Positions 55,951-63,716 of a stretch of 64,000 nucleotides of DNA are shown here, piece after piece. The position numbers and the translations under genes were made by a program. The notes under the pieces were generated by a model. That model was not told where the DNA came from, searched no databases, and was given only the letters and a program-made list of their open reading frames with translations. Position 1 is the stretch's first letter. Each line of letters begins with the position of its first letter. The stretch is taken from the NCBI GenBank assembly GCA_910577945.1, contig CAJTNI010000009.1:4671-68670 (forward strand), read 5' to 3'. Source of the DNA: an uncultured Christensenella sp. (GTDB lineage Bacteria; Bacillota; Clostridia; Christensenellales; Pumilibacteraceae).

Positions 55951-57372
55951 ATGGACTATTTGGAGAGCGCGCGGCGGCTGAACGGTACTGCGTTCAGGGA
56001 TTTCGCGCGCATGCTTTACGAATACAACAGGCGCGAGTACAACGCTTTGGTCGCCGAGCTGGTGCGCGGCGGACGGGCGGACGAGTATGCCAAAATTGCC
56101 GAAATGTCCGAGGTCGCGTGCGCGTCCGCAGAGGGCGCGTTCTACGACGGCGACGCGACCGTATCCGTGCGCAACATCGAGCAAAAGTATTTGCGCGAGC
56201 TGATTACGATTTGCACCGCGGCGGGGCTTACGGAAAGCGACTATGCGCCGTTGCTGTTTGCCGCGGGGTACGCGGATAAAAACAGCGCGCTCGGGCGGTT
56301 GAACTGTGCGGTCGAGGAATACGTAAAGCGCCGCGCCGCCGATAATTTCGACGGTATCGCCGACCTGATAGACAGGTTCGACGCAAAATATATCAAGTAC
56401 CGCGTGCTTATCGAGGTGGACCGCTCCCGTGCGGTGCGGCGACTGCTCAATAAGGCGGTTTACGAAAAGCATATCAACAAGGCGTTTGTGCGCGACGTGC
56501 TTATGGATTGCGCCGACGCCGCGCCCGCGCTGTTCGAGGCGTACAAGACGGCGGACGCGCACGAGCGCGTGGCGATTGTGCGCCTGCTTTTGGTTATGAA
56601 AAACGACGGGCGAGTGCGCGCGTTTTTGGACGAAACCGTTGCGGCGGACAAGTCCAAGAGCGTCAGGGCGCTGCTCGACGAGCGCGAAAAAAAGCGCAAG
56701 GGCGGCGCGCCCGCGTATTTCGAGCGGCTCATGGCGGACGGCAAGCCGCTCAGTCTCGCGCAATGGTCGGAGCTTTTGGACGGAGAGGATTTTGCCGAGG
56801 TTGCGGATAGGACTTTCTTTTGCGCGCGCGAAAACGGGTATACGCGCGTTTTGCTGTACAATAACGGCGAATTTACGGATTTGAACGACAGCGTCGCAGA
56901 GCTTGACGCCGCCGACGATATTTACGTGCTGCATCCGATTGACGCGCCCGCCGAGCTAGCGGACGTTTTCGCATCGGGCGTCGAACAGCCGTTTTTGCAG
57001 GCGGGGCGCCCGCTGTTTCACGTATTGTCGGGCGAGGTAGATTGCTCGTACAGGTTTTACGGCGACATGATTGCGCGCGACGCGTTCGAGAAGAACCGCA
57101 AGCGCATAGGCTTCGAGCTTTGCGAGCGGCGCGGCGGCGGTCAGACCGTCGCGTTGTATCGCGTCGGCGATTATTGCGTCGGCGCGGAATTGGACGGCGT
57201 GGGCGGCGGCTCGGTCGGCTGCGGCAAGCTCTTGTTTTTCCGCGCGAAGGACGTAGTGCGCGTCGGCCGCAATGTCTATATCGACGGCGCGCAGCCGCTT
57301 GCCGTGTCGGACGTGCCGCGGCGCGAGTACAGCGAGCTGGTGTACGCAGTGCGCCGATTGTATACGGAATAG
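55951..57372 (+). CDS. Hypothetical protein with DUF4132-like C-terminal domain
   Basis: 473 residues, soluble. The N-terminal half (about 1-240) is helical and rich in Ala, Arg, Glu and Leu, like HEAT-type repeats. The second half (about 270-455) contains RVLLYNNGEF, DDIYVLHPIDAPAELA, EQPFLQAGRPLFHVL and RRGGGQTVALYRVGDY, resembling the DUF4132/MolR-type domain with its HP[IL] and QPF.Q..R segments; this is my recognition, not a search. Function of DUF4132 proteins is unknown. Leaderless promoter; lies between the M50 protease and RNase G/E genes. Confidence 0.6.
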   Translation: MDYLESARRLNGTAFRDFARMLYEYNRREYNALVAELVRGGRADEYAKIAEMSEVACASAEGAFYDGDATVSVRNIEQKYLRELITICTAAGLTESDYAPLLFAAGYADKNSALGRLNCAVEEYVKRRAADNFDGIADLIDRFDAKYIKYRVLIEVDRSRAVRRLLNKAVYEKHINKAFVRDVLMDCADAAPALFEAYKTADAHERVAIVRLLLVMKNDGRVRAFLDETVAADKSKSVRALLDEREKKRKGGAPAYFERLMADGKPLSLAQWSELLDGEDFAEVADRTFFCARENGYTRVLLYNNGEFTDLNDSVAELDAADDIYVLHPIDAPAELADVFASGVEQPFLQAGRPLFHVLSGEVDCSYRFYGDMIARDAFEKNRKRIGFELCERRGGGQTVALYRVGDYCVGAELDGVGGGSVGCGKLLFFRAKDVVRVGRNVYIDGAQPLAVSDVPRREYSELVYAVRRLYTE

Positions 57373-57417
57373 CCGCGCGACCGATTTTTAAAATGCGGAA
57401 TTTGCGCGGTCAATCAA

Positions 57418-57446
57418 TAGACAAAAACGCAATAATATGATAAAAT
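57418..57446 (+). promoter_or_regulatory. Promoter of the RNase G/E gene
   Basis: TAGACA (57418-57423), 17-base spacer, TAAAAT (57441-57446). Start near 57453, exactly where the leader stem begins. Confidence 0.65.
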
Positions 57447-57452
57447 ACAATA

Positions 57453-57527
57453 GACGCAACGTGCGGAGAGAATGCCCGTTCGCGACGGGCGAGCCAATCC
57501 GCGATTGCGTCGAAACCGAACTTTTTT
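57453..57527 (+). promoter_or_regulatory. Structured 5' leader of the RNase G/E gene
   Basis: Nested stems: GACGCAA (57453-57459) with TTGCGTC (57505-57511), GCGGA (57463-57467) with TCCGC (57498-57502), and GCCCGT (57474-57479) with ACGGGC (57485-57490). A TTTTTT run follows at 57522-57527. The RNA would start at the base of the long stem, a protected 5' end. Confidence 0.6.
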
Positions 57528-57571
57528 AACATCTTTGTAATGCACGCAATCGGATTTAGGGGCTTTGCGCA

Positions 57572-59071
57572 TTGAAAAGTAAAATTCTCGTAGATTACGA
57601 ATCTTATATGTGTAGCGTCGCTTTGTTGGAAGACGGCGTTTTAAAGGAATTTTACGTCGAGGACCGCAACGTTTCGCGTATTACGGGCAATATATACAAG
57701 GGTCGCGTCGTAAACGTTTTGCCGGGGCTGTCGTCGGCGTTCGTCGATATCGGCGGACGCAGGAACGGATTTTTGTCGGCGGCGGACATGCTGGAAGACC
57801 GCTCGGCGCTGTCCCATTCGGGCTCGCTCCCGACCAAGCTCAACGTTAAGGAAGGCGACTACGTGCTCGTGCAGGCGGTCAAAGAGCCTACGGAGACCAA
57901 GGGCGCGCGGCTTTCGGCAAACCTCTCCATTCCCGGGCGATACGTAGTGTACATGCCTACGGTAGACTTTATAGGTGTGTCGAATAAGATTACAGACGAG
58001 GGCGCGCGCGCCAAGCTGATAGAAACGCTCACCAAGTTCCGCCCGACGCCGACTTGCGGATTGATTGCGCGCACAGCGGCAAAGGACGCGCGCCGTTCCG
58101 ATATAATAGACGAAATCGAGTATTTCACCAAAACGTACAACCGAATTTTGGAGCAGTACAATTCGGCGAGCGGCGTGTCGCTGCTGTCCGCCGACGGCGA
58201 TTTGGTGTTCCGCACGGTGCGCGACGTGCTCAATTCCACGGTGGACGAGATTGTGTGCAATAACGAGCTTGTCGCACGCAAGCTTAACGACTATTTGCAA
58301 GAGAACTTGGCGCATTCGGTCAAGGTGACGTGTCAGAGCGAGGGCGACGTGCTCAAAAGATACGGCGTTTTGAGCGAGGTGGAAAAGCTTTTAAAGCACA
58401 AGGTGGAGCTGCCGCACGGCGGCACGCTCGTTATCGACTATACCGAAGCGCTCACGGTGATAGACGTCAATTCGGCGCGGTTCGTGGGCAATACCGCGGA
58501 CAGAGAGCAAACGGTTTTCGAAACCAACTGCGAGGCGGCGGCGGAGATAGCGCGACAGGTGCGGCTCAGAAATATCGGCGGCATGATAGTAATAGACTTT
58601 ATCGACATGCACGACCCGCTGCATAACGAAGAGGTCGTGGATATTCTCGTTAGGGAAACGGCAAGCGACAGAACGCGAACGCGCGTGCTGCCAATGACCG
58701 AGCTGGGGCTTGTGCAAATGACGCGCAAGAAAACGGGCTCGGAGCTGCAATCGCTGCTGCTCGTGCCGTGTCCGCACTGTCACGGCGCGGCGAGCACGGT
58801 GTCGCCCAACTTTTTGGCGCGCAAGATTAAGTCGCAGTTGGTCGATATTTTCGACGACCCCATGTGCAGTGCGGCGATAATAACGGTCAATCCCGCGGCG
58901 TTTGCGGCGCTCGCGCGCGGCGCGTATTTCGAGACGCTCACAGGCTCGCAGCTCGCGGGCAAGCTGTTGTATTTGTCGGCAAGCGCGGAGGTCGCGCCCA
59001 ACAGCTTCCGAATTTGCGCAAGGAGCGGCGTGGTGCTGACGGTGCCCGATAACGCGGTGCTTTTGGTTTGA
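57572..59071 (+). CDS. rng: Ribonuclease G/E family endoribonuclease
   Basis: 499 residues, the length of RNase G with no long RNase E scaffold tail. S1 domain at about 38-120 (GNIYKGRVVNVLPGLSSAFVDIG), GLIARTAA near 163, the catalytic metal site IDVNSARFVG near 297 and VIDFIDM near 343, and the zinc-link CPHCHG near 405. It cuts single-stranded RNA in rRNA and mRNA turnover. TTG 57572 start with AGGGG upstream. Its promoter and structured leader suggest self-control. Confidence 0.93.
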   Translation: MKSKILVDYESYMCSVALLEDGVLKEFYVEDRNVSRITGNIYKGRVVNVLPGLSSAFVDIGGRRNGFLSAADMLEDRSALSHSGSLPTKLNVKEGDYVLVQAVKEPTETKGARLSANLSIPGRYVVYMPTVDFIGVSNKITDEGARAKLIETLTKFRPTPTCGLIARTAAKDARRSDIIDEIEYFTKTYNRILEQYNSASGVSLLSADGDLVFRTVRDVLNSTVDEIVCNNELVARKLNDYLQENLAHSVKVTCQSEGDVLKRYGVLSEVEKLLKHKVELPHGGTLVIDYTEALTVIDVNSARFVGNTADREQTVFETNCEAAAEIARQVRLRNIGGMIVIDFIDMHDPLHNEEVVDILVRETASDRTRTRVLPMTELGLVQMTRKKTGSELQSLLLVPCPHCHGAASTVSPNFLARKIKSQLVDIFDDPMCSAAIITVNPAAFAALARGAYFETLTGSQLAGKLLYLSASAEVAPNSFRICARSGVVLTVPDNAVLLV

Positions 59072-59081
59072 GGCAGGCGAA

Positions 59082-61295
59082 ATGAAATATATCAACAAGG
59101 AATACGGCTTTGCGTTTCGTCCGCCGTTTTCGGACAAGTTTTACGAGCAGTCGGATAAAGGTCCGCCTATCGGCGAGGATAATTACCCGCAAAAATACGT
59201 CATGGGCGCGGGGTACGATTACCGTGCGATAAACGGCGCGATGATAATCGGCAAGCACGGGTCAATGTGGGGCATTCGCGTGCTGTATTACGCCAATCAG
59301 AAATGGTTGGACAGCGCCGATTTTGCGGGACACATGGGCGGCGCGAGCGCAAACACCGCCGACGGCAGCTTTGCGCATTTTACGTCGGGTCCGCTCAGCG
59401 TGCGATGGGTTAGGCATAACGACCGTTCGCTCATATTGCAGGTGGGCGCGCACCGCAGAAAGCTGCGCGTCCGCATTATATTTTATCCGTGCTACGATTG
59501 CCCCGGCGAGCTGTCGATAGCGGGCTCGGCGGTAAGCGGCAGAAGCCCGTATATGGCGGTTGTGCCGGGCACGATGGAGCTTACCGACAACAACGCGGTG
59601 TACCGCGGCAGATACCTCGTGGAGGACGACAGCCGCCGCGAGTATTTCCACGCCATGTCGTACATGCCGCCGTTGGACTCCGCGAACGGCGCGTTCAACG
59701 AGGCGATAATGGAGTTTGTTTTGAACAAGCGCCAGCAAAGCGTCTACGTGTACGCAACCGTAGGCGACGCGGATATTTTCGACGCGGAGCTGCCGCGGTT
59801 CGACAGAGTAAAGAGCTTAATCGAGACGAGCGAGCTGCGTTACGGCGTAAACAAGACAATGGGCTCGGGCGAGCTGGGCGCGCCCGTCGAGCGTATGTTC
59901 AACGCGGTGCTGTGGTCGCGCGTGTATTACCCGTACTTTATGACCGAGATTTTTTCGCCCAAGCGCTCCGTGCTCGACAACTATTTCGATATAGACGGCA
60001 CGGAAGAAAACTGCTCGGCGATACTCGGTTGCTATACGGGCGCGGAAAAAGCCGCGCAGCAGCTCAAATACGCGTTGGAAGACAAGATAATGGCGGTGTT
60101 TGCGGTGTGGCACAACCTCATGCACATGACCGACAAATCGGAAATGCTGACTGCGTTCCGCAAGCTCGCAAAGCTGTATCCGCCGATTGCGTCGCCCGTG
60201 ATTGCGGAAAAGGGCAAGAACGAGGTGGCGTACAAACAGCACGATTCGCCGCTGAAAGAGAAATTCAATTCCACGCCGATGTTCAGCCTCGACCTGTCGG
60301 CGCTTAAACTTTTGGCGTTCGACGTATTGGAGCGCTTGGCGACCATGTTCGACGCGCCCGAGCGCGACAAGTACGCGGCTGCGCGGCGCGAAATGCAAAA
60401 GATTATAAACGAAACGTTTTGGTGCGAGAGCGAGGGCTTGTATATCAACCGTTATACGACGGGACAGTGGGCGCGCGCGATAGGCAGCACCTCGTTTTAC
60501 CCGTTGCTGGCGGGCGCGGTGGACACGCCCGAAAAGCTGTCGCTGATAGTTAACAACCTGACCGACACCAAACGGTTTTGGGGCGATTACGTAATCCCCA
60601 CGCTGTCGGTGGATAATGCTGAGTTCGGCAAGCGCTCCAAGCCCGACAACAACGGCAGGCGCACGCCGCCGTATCTGGAATACCGCGGCAGTATCGTGCC
60701 GTACGTAAATTTTATAGTGTATCACGGCTTGAAGCGGTACGGGCTGGACGAGCTGGCGGGCGCGGTCGCGCAAAAATCCGCCGCGCTTTGGGCAGCCAAC
60801 GAGTCGGACACCGTGGAAAATTATTCGGTGTATTTGCCTAAGGGCAAGCGCGCGCGCGGCGACGCGTATATTTCCGCAAACGGGAATATGCTCGCGTTAA
60901 TCGGCATGCAGGCGTTAATCGACGTGGAATATTTCCGTCCCGACCTGAAAAACGCGCTGGCGTTCGGTACGTTTATAAGCGGTACAAACTCGGTTAGCAA
61001 CCTAAAAATATTAAATCACACTTACAGCTTGGAGGTTACGGACGAAAGCACGGCGCTCATAATGGACGATATAAATATGTTCAAGGGCGACGGCGGCAAG
61101 TTCGTGGTGCGCAACTTCGTGCTGGACGGCGAAGGCGGCGGCGAGTTCATGATTGATGCGCGACAGAACATAAGCATCAATCTAAATCTGCCCGCGAGCA
61201 AGAAAACGGTCAAATATTTCTTCATAGTCCCGCCCGAAAAATCGATAGTCAAAGCCGCGGGCGGCATGGTCAACATAAGCAAAATCGGCGAGTGA
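59082..61295 (+). CDS. Glycoside hydrolase, GH63/MGH1-like (alpha/alpha)6 enzyme
   Basis: 737 residues, no signal peptide, so cytoplasmic. The central-to-late part (about 240-600) is an (alpha/alpha)6-barrel of the GH63/mannosylglycerate-hydrolase type: YYPYFMTEIF, FAVWHNLMHM, SLDLSALKLLAFDVLERLA, and YRGSIVPYVNFIVYHGLKRYG near residue 530. Flanking N- and C-terminal beta domains complete the enzyme. The likely substrate is an alpha-glucoside or mannosyl compound. It begins 11 bases after rng; the stop lies in a tandem repeat. Confidence 0.8.
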   Translation: MKYINKEYGFAFRPPFSDKFYEQSDKGPPIGEDNYPQKYVMGAGYDYRAINGAMIIGKHGSMWGIRVLYYANQKWLDSADFAGHMGGASANTADGSFAHFTSGPLSVRWVRHNDRSLILQVGAHRRKLRVRIIFYPCYDCPGELSIAGSAVSGRSPYMAVVPGTMELTDNNAVYRGRYLVEDDSRREYFHAMSYMPPLDSANGAFNEAIMEFVLNKRQQSVYVYATVGDADIFDAELPRFDRVKSLIETSELRYGVNKTMGSGELGAPVERMFNAVLWSRVYYPYFMTEIFSPKRSVLDNYFDIDGTEENCSAILGCYTGAEKAAQQLKYALEDKIMAVFAVWHNLMHMTDKSEMLTAFRKLAKLYPPIASPVIAEKGKNEVAYKQHDSPLKEKFNSTPMFSLDLSALKLLAFDVLERLATMFDAPERDKYAAARREMQKIINETFWCESEGLYINRYTTGQWARAIGSTSFYPLLAGAVDTPEKLSLIVNNLTDTKRFWGDYVIPTLSVDNAEFGKRSKPDNNGRRTPPYLEYRGSIVPYVNFIVYHGLKRYGLDELAGAVAQKSAALWAANESDTVENYSVYLPKGKRARGDAYISANGNMLALIGMQALIDVEYFRPDLKNALAFGTFISGTNSVSNLKILNHTYSLEVTDESTALIMDDINMFKGDGGKFVVRNFVLDGEGGGEFMIDARQNISINLNLPASKKTVKYFFIVPPEKSIVKAAGGMVNISKIGE

Positions 61296-61332
61296 TAATT
61301 TATAGGATATTAGTGATAATTTATAGGATATT
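61291..61332. repeat. Perfect tandem repeat, two 21-bp units
   Basis: AGTGATAATTTATAGGATATT occurs at 61291-61311 and again at 61312-61332, directly adjoining. The first copy contains the TGA stop of the glycoside hydrolase. A degenerate AT-rich continuation follows. Confidence 0.95.
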
Positions 61333-61475
61333 ATTGTCAGAATTATTTATAAAATATCGACAGATTTTTGCGATACGGCTATATACATAATAGGCGTCGA
61401 TTATGTCGCCGTGCGTTTGGTAGTTGACTACGTAGATAACAACAGCTTTTCACGCTAAACGAAAACAAGCAAGCA

Positions 61476-61509
61476 AAAACCACGCCGCGGTTGATTTCGG
61501 CGTGGTTTT
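61476..61509. terminator. Bidirectional terminator downstream of groEL
   Basis: AAAACCACGCCG (61476-61487) pairs with CGGCGTGGTTTT (61498-61509) around a 10-base loop, with A and T runs on both sides. Confidence 0.9.
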
Positions 61510-61531
61510 CGTTTGCTTTTGATTATTCGGC

Positions 61532-63157
61532 TTAATACATGCCGCCCATGTCTCCGCCTTGGGGCGCGGGCGCGGGCGGGGTGGGAATGTCGCACACTGC
61601 CGACTCGGTGGTGAGCAGCGTGGACGCGATGGACGCGGCGTTCTGTATTGCGGAGCGTGTGACCTTCGTCGGGTCGATTATGCCCTTTTTGACGACGTCG
61701 CAGTACGTGTCGCACGACGCGTCGTATCCGTAGTTGGCTTTGGTGGAGGTGAGCACGGTGTTGACTACGACCGCGCCGTCTACGCCCGCGTTGACCGCGA
61801 TTTGTTTGAGCGGCTCTTCAAGCGCTTTGCGAATGATGCGCGCGCCCGTCTTTTCGTCGCCTTCGAGGGTTTCGATAAGCTTATCGACCGCAGGCGCGGC
61901 GGAAAGCAGCGCGACGCCGCCGCCGGGCACAATGCCTTCCTCGACCGCTGCGCGGGTCGCGGCGAGCGCGTCCTCGATACGCAGCTTCTTTTCCTTCATT
62001 TCCACTTCGGTCGCCGCGCCGACGTTGATTACCGCAACGCCGCCCGCGAGCTTGGCAAGCCGCTCTTGCAGCTTTTCGCGGTCGTAATCGCTGGTGGTGT
62101 TGGCAATCTGCGAGCGAATGGACGCGATACGCGCGTCGAGCTCGGATTTTGCGCCCTTGCCCTCGACGATGGTGGTGTTTTCCTTGTCCACCTTGACGGT
62201 TTTTGCTCTGCCGAGCATGGAAAGGTCTACGTCTTTAAGCTCGATACCCGTCTCGTTGGAAACGAGCGTGCCGCCCGTAAGGGTAGCGATATCGCGCAAC
62301 ATTTCCTTGCGGCGGTCGCCGAAGCCCGGAGCTTTGACCGCGACGCAGTTAAACGTGCCGCGCAGCTTGTTTACTACGAGCGTAGCGAGCGGTTCGGACT
62401 CGATATCGTCGGCGATAATGAGCAGTTTGAGCCCCTGCGAAACGATTTTTTCGAGCAAGGGGAGAATCTCCTGAATATTGGAAATCTTGTTGTCGGTAAT
62501 GAGAATTACGGGGTTGTCGAGCACTGCCTCCATTTTCTCGGTGTCGGTGCACATGTACGGCGACGCATAGCCGCGGTCGAATTGCATGCCCTCGGTGAGA
62601 GTGAGGTGAGTGGTCATGGTCTTGGACTCCTCGACGGTGATGACGCCGTCCTTGCCGACCTTGTCCATAGCCTCGCTGATGAGCGTGCCGATAGTCTCGT
62701 CGGACGCGGAAATCGCCGCCACCTGCTTGATGGACGCGCCGCCGTCGACGACCTTGCTGATTGCTTTGAGGTGCTCGACAGCCGCCGCCGTCGCTTTCTC
62801 GATGCCCTTGCGCACTACCATGGGGTTAGCGCCCGCCGCAACGTTTTTGAGCCCTTCGCGGATAATCGCCTGCGCGAGCAAGCATGCCGTGGTCGTACCG
62901 TCGCCCGCAACGTCGTTGGTTTTGGTGGAAACCTCTTTGACGATTTGCGCGCCCATGTTCTCGAACGGGTCGTCGAGCTCTATTTCCTTGGCGATGGTAA
63001 CGCCGTCGTTGGTGATAAGCGGCGTGCCGTACTTTTTGTCGAGCACTACGTTTCTGCCCTTGGGGCCGAGCGTGATTTTTACGGTGTCGGCGAGAGTGTT
63101 AACGCCTTTTTCGAGCGCGCGTCTGGCGTCGTCGCCCGTTTTGATTTGTTTTGCCAT
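61532..63157 (-). CDS. groL: Chaperonin GroEL
   Basis: 541 residues, full length. VVLDKKYGTPLITNDGVTIA near residue 38, AGDGTTTACLLA near 85, GGGVALLSAA near 412 and the C-terminal GGM-rich tail (GGDMGGMY) are all present. It forms the 14-mer folding chamber with GroES. AAGGAGG sits before the ATG; follows groES by 22 bases. Confidence 0.98.
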   Translation of the reverse strand: MAKQIKTGDDARRALEKGVNTLADTVKITLGPKGRNVVLDKKYGTPLITNDGVTIAKEIELDDPFENMGAQIVKEVSTKTNDVAGDGTTTACLLAQAIIREGLKNVAAGANPMVVRKGIEKATAAAVEHLKAISKVVDGGASIKQVAAISASDETIGTLISEAMDKVGKDGVITVEESKTMTTHLTLTEGMQFDRGYASPYMCTDTEKMEAVLDNPVILITDNKISNIQEILPLLEKIVSQGLKLLIIADDIESEPLATLVVNKLRGTFNCVAVKAPGFGDRRKEMLRDIATLTGGTLVSNETGIELKDVDLSMLGRAKTVKVDKENTTIVEGKGAKSELDARIASIRSQIANTTSDYDREKLQERLAKLAGGVAVINVGAATEVEMKEKKLRIEDALAATRAAVEEGIVPGGGVALLSAAPAVDKLIETLEGDEKTGARIIRKALEEPLKQIAVNAGVDGAVVVNTVLTSTKANYGYDASCDTYCDVVKKGIIDPTKVTRSAIQNAASIASTLLTTESAVCDIPTPPAPAPQGGDMGGMY

Positions 63158-63179
63158 GATTGTATAATCCTCCTTGAAA

Positions 63180-63467
63180 CTAGTCTTCTACGATAGCGAG
63201 AACGTCGCTTTGACGCATGACGGTAATGTCCTTGCCGTCAACCTTGAATTCGCTGCCCGCGTACTTGGAATAAAGCACCTTGTCGCCGACCTTGACGACC
63301 ATTTTAACGTCCTTGCCGTCCACGAATCCGCCGGGGCCGACAGCCGTCACGCGCGCGATTTGCGGTTTTTCCTGGTCCTTGGCGAGAAGAACGATGCCGC
63401 TCTTGGTTTTTTCCTCAACGTCCAACGGCTCGATTACTATACGGTCGAATAATGGTTTGATGTTCAT
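63180..63467 (-). CDS. groS: Co-chaperonin GroES
   Basis: 95 residues. MNIKPLFDRIVIEPLD at the start, mobile loop EEKTKSGIVLLAKDQEKPQ near 18-36, and VLYSKYAGSEFKVDGKD near 68. CGGAGG precedes the ATG. First gene of groESL, transcribed from its own consensus-like promoter. Confidence 0.97.
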   Translation of the reverse strand: MNIKPLFDRIVIEPLDVEEKTKSGIVLLAKDQEKPQIARVTAVGPGGFVDGKDVKMVVKVGDKVLYSKYAGSEFKVDGKDITVMRQSDVLAIVED

Positions 63468-63499
63468 GTATTTGCCTCCGTTTTTTTAATATCGTATAT

Positions 63500-63528
63500 A
63501 TAATAGTTTGAACCTTAAAAAATGTCAA
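63500..63528 (-). promoter_or_regulatory. groESL promoter, no CIRCE seen
   Basis: Minus strand TTGACA (63528-63523), 17-base spacer, TATTAT (63505-63500). The TTAGCACTC-N9-GAGTGCTAA element of HrcA control was looked for between 63468 and 63716 and not seen. Confidence 0.7.
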
Positions 63529-63604
63529 GCGAAATTACTACAACACAATAGGGAATTTATAAAAATTTTGTCGGCTGTTTTATCGGAAAAAAGCCGCAAA
63601 TGTA

Positions 63605-63633
63605 TTGACAAAATATGAACAATGTGTTAACAT
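63605..63633 (+). promoter_or_regulatory. Promoter of the terminal secreted-protein gene
   Basis: TTGACA (63605-63610), 17-base spacer, TAACAT (63628-63633). The -10 box lies within the first of two operator-like sites. Confidence 0.65.
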
Positions 63634-63673
63634 TTATCTGTATAAGCACAGAAATGTGAACAAATTGTTAACA
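63616..63673. promoter_or_regulatory. Paired operator-like sites, 41 bp apart
   Basis: TGAACAATGTGTTAACA (63616-63632) and TGAACAAATTGTTAACA (63657-63673) agree at 14-15 of 17 positions; each contains AACA...TGTT and TGTTAACA symmetry. The spacing is about four helical turns, suiting a repressor that binds both. Confidence 0.55.
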
Positions 63674-63716
63674 AAACGCTTATATTGGAATATGCTTGCG
63701 AGGAGCGAGGTATCAT

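Noticed and set aside
61291..61332. CRISPR array
   Set aside because: Only two adjoining units without spacers and no cas genes.
61559..63196. 545-codon ORF opposite groEL
   Set aside because: Antisense shadow of an unmistakable groEL gene; its translation is His/Arg-rich nonsense without motifs.
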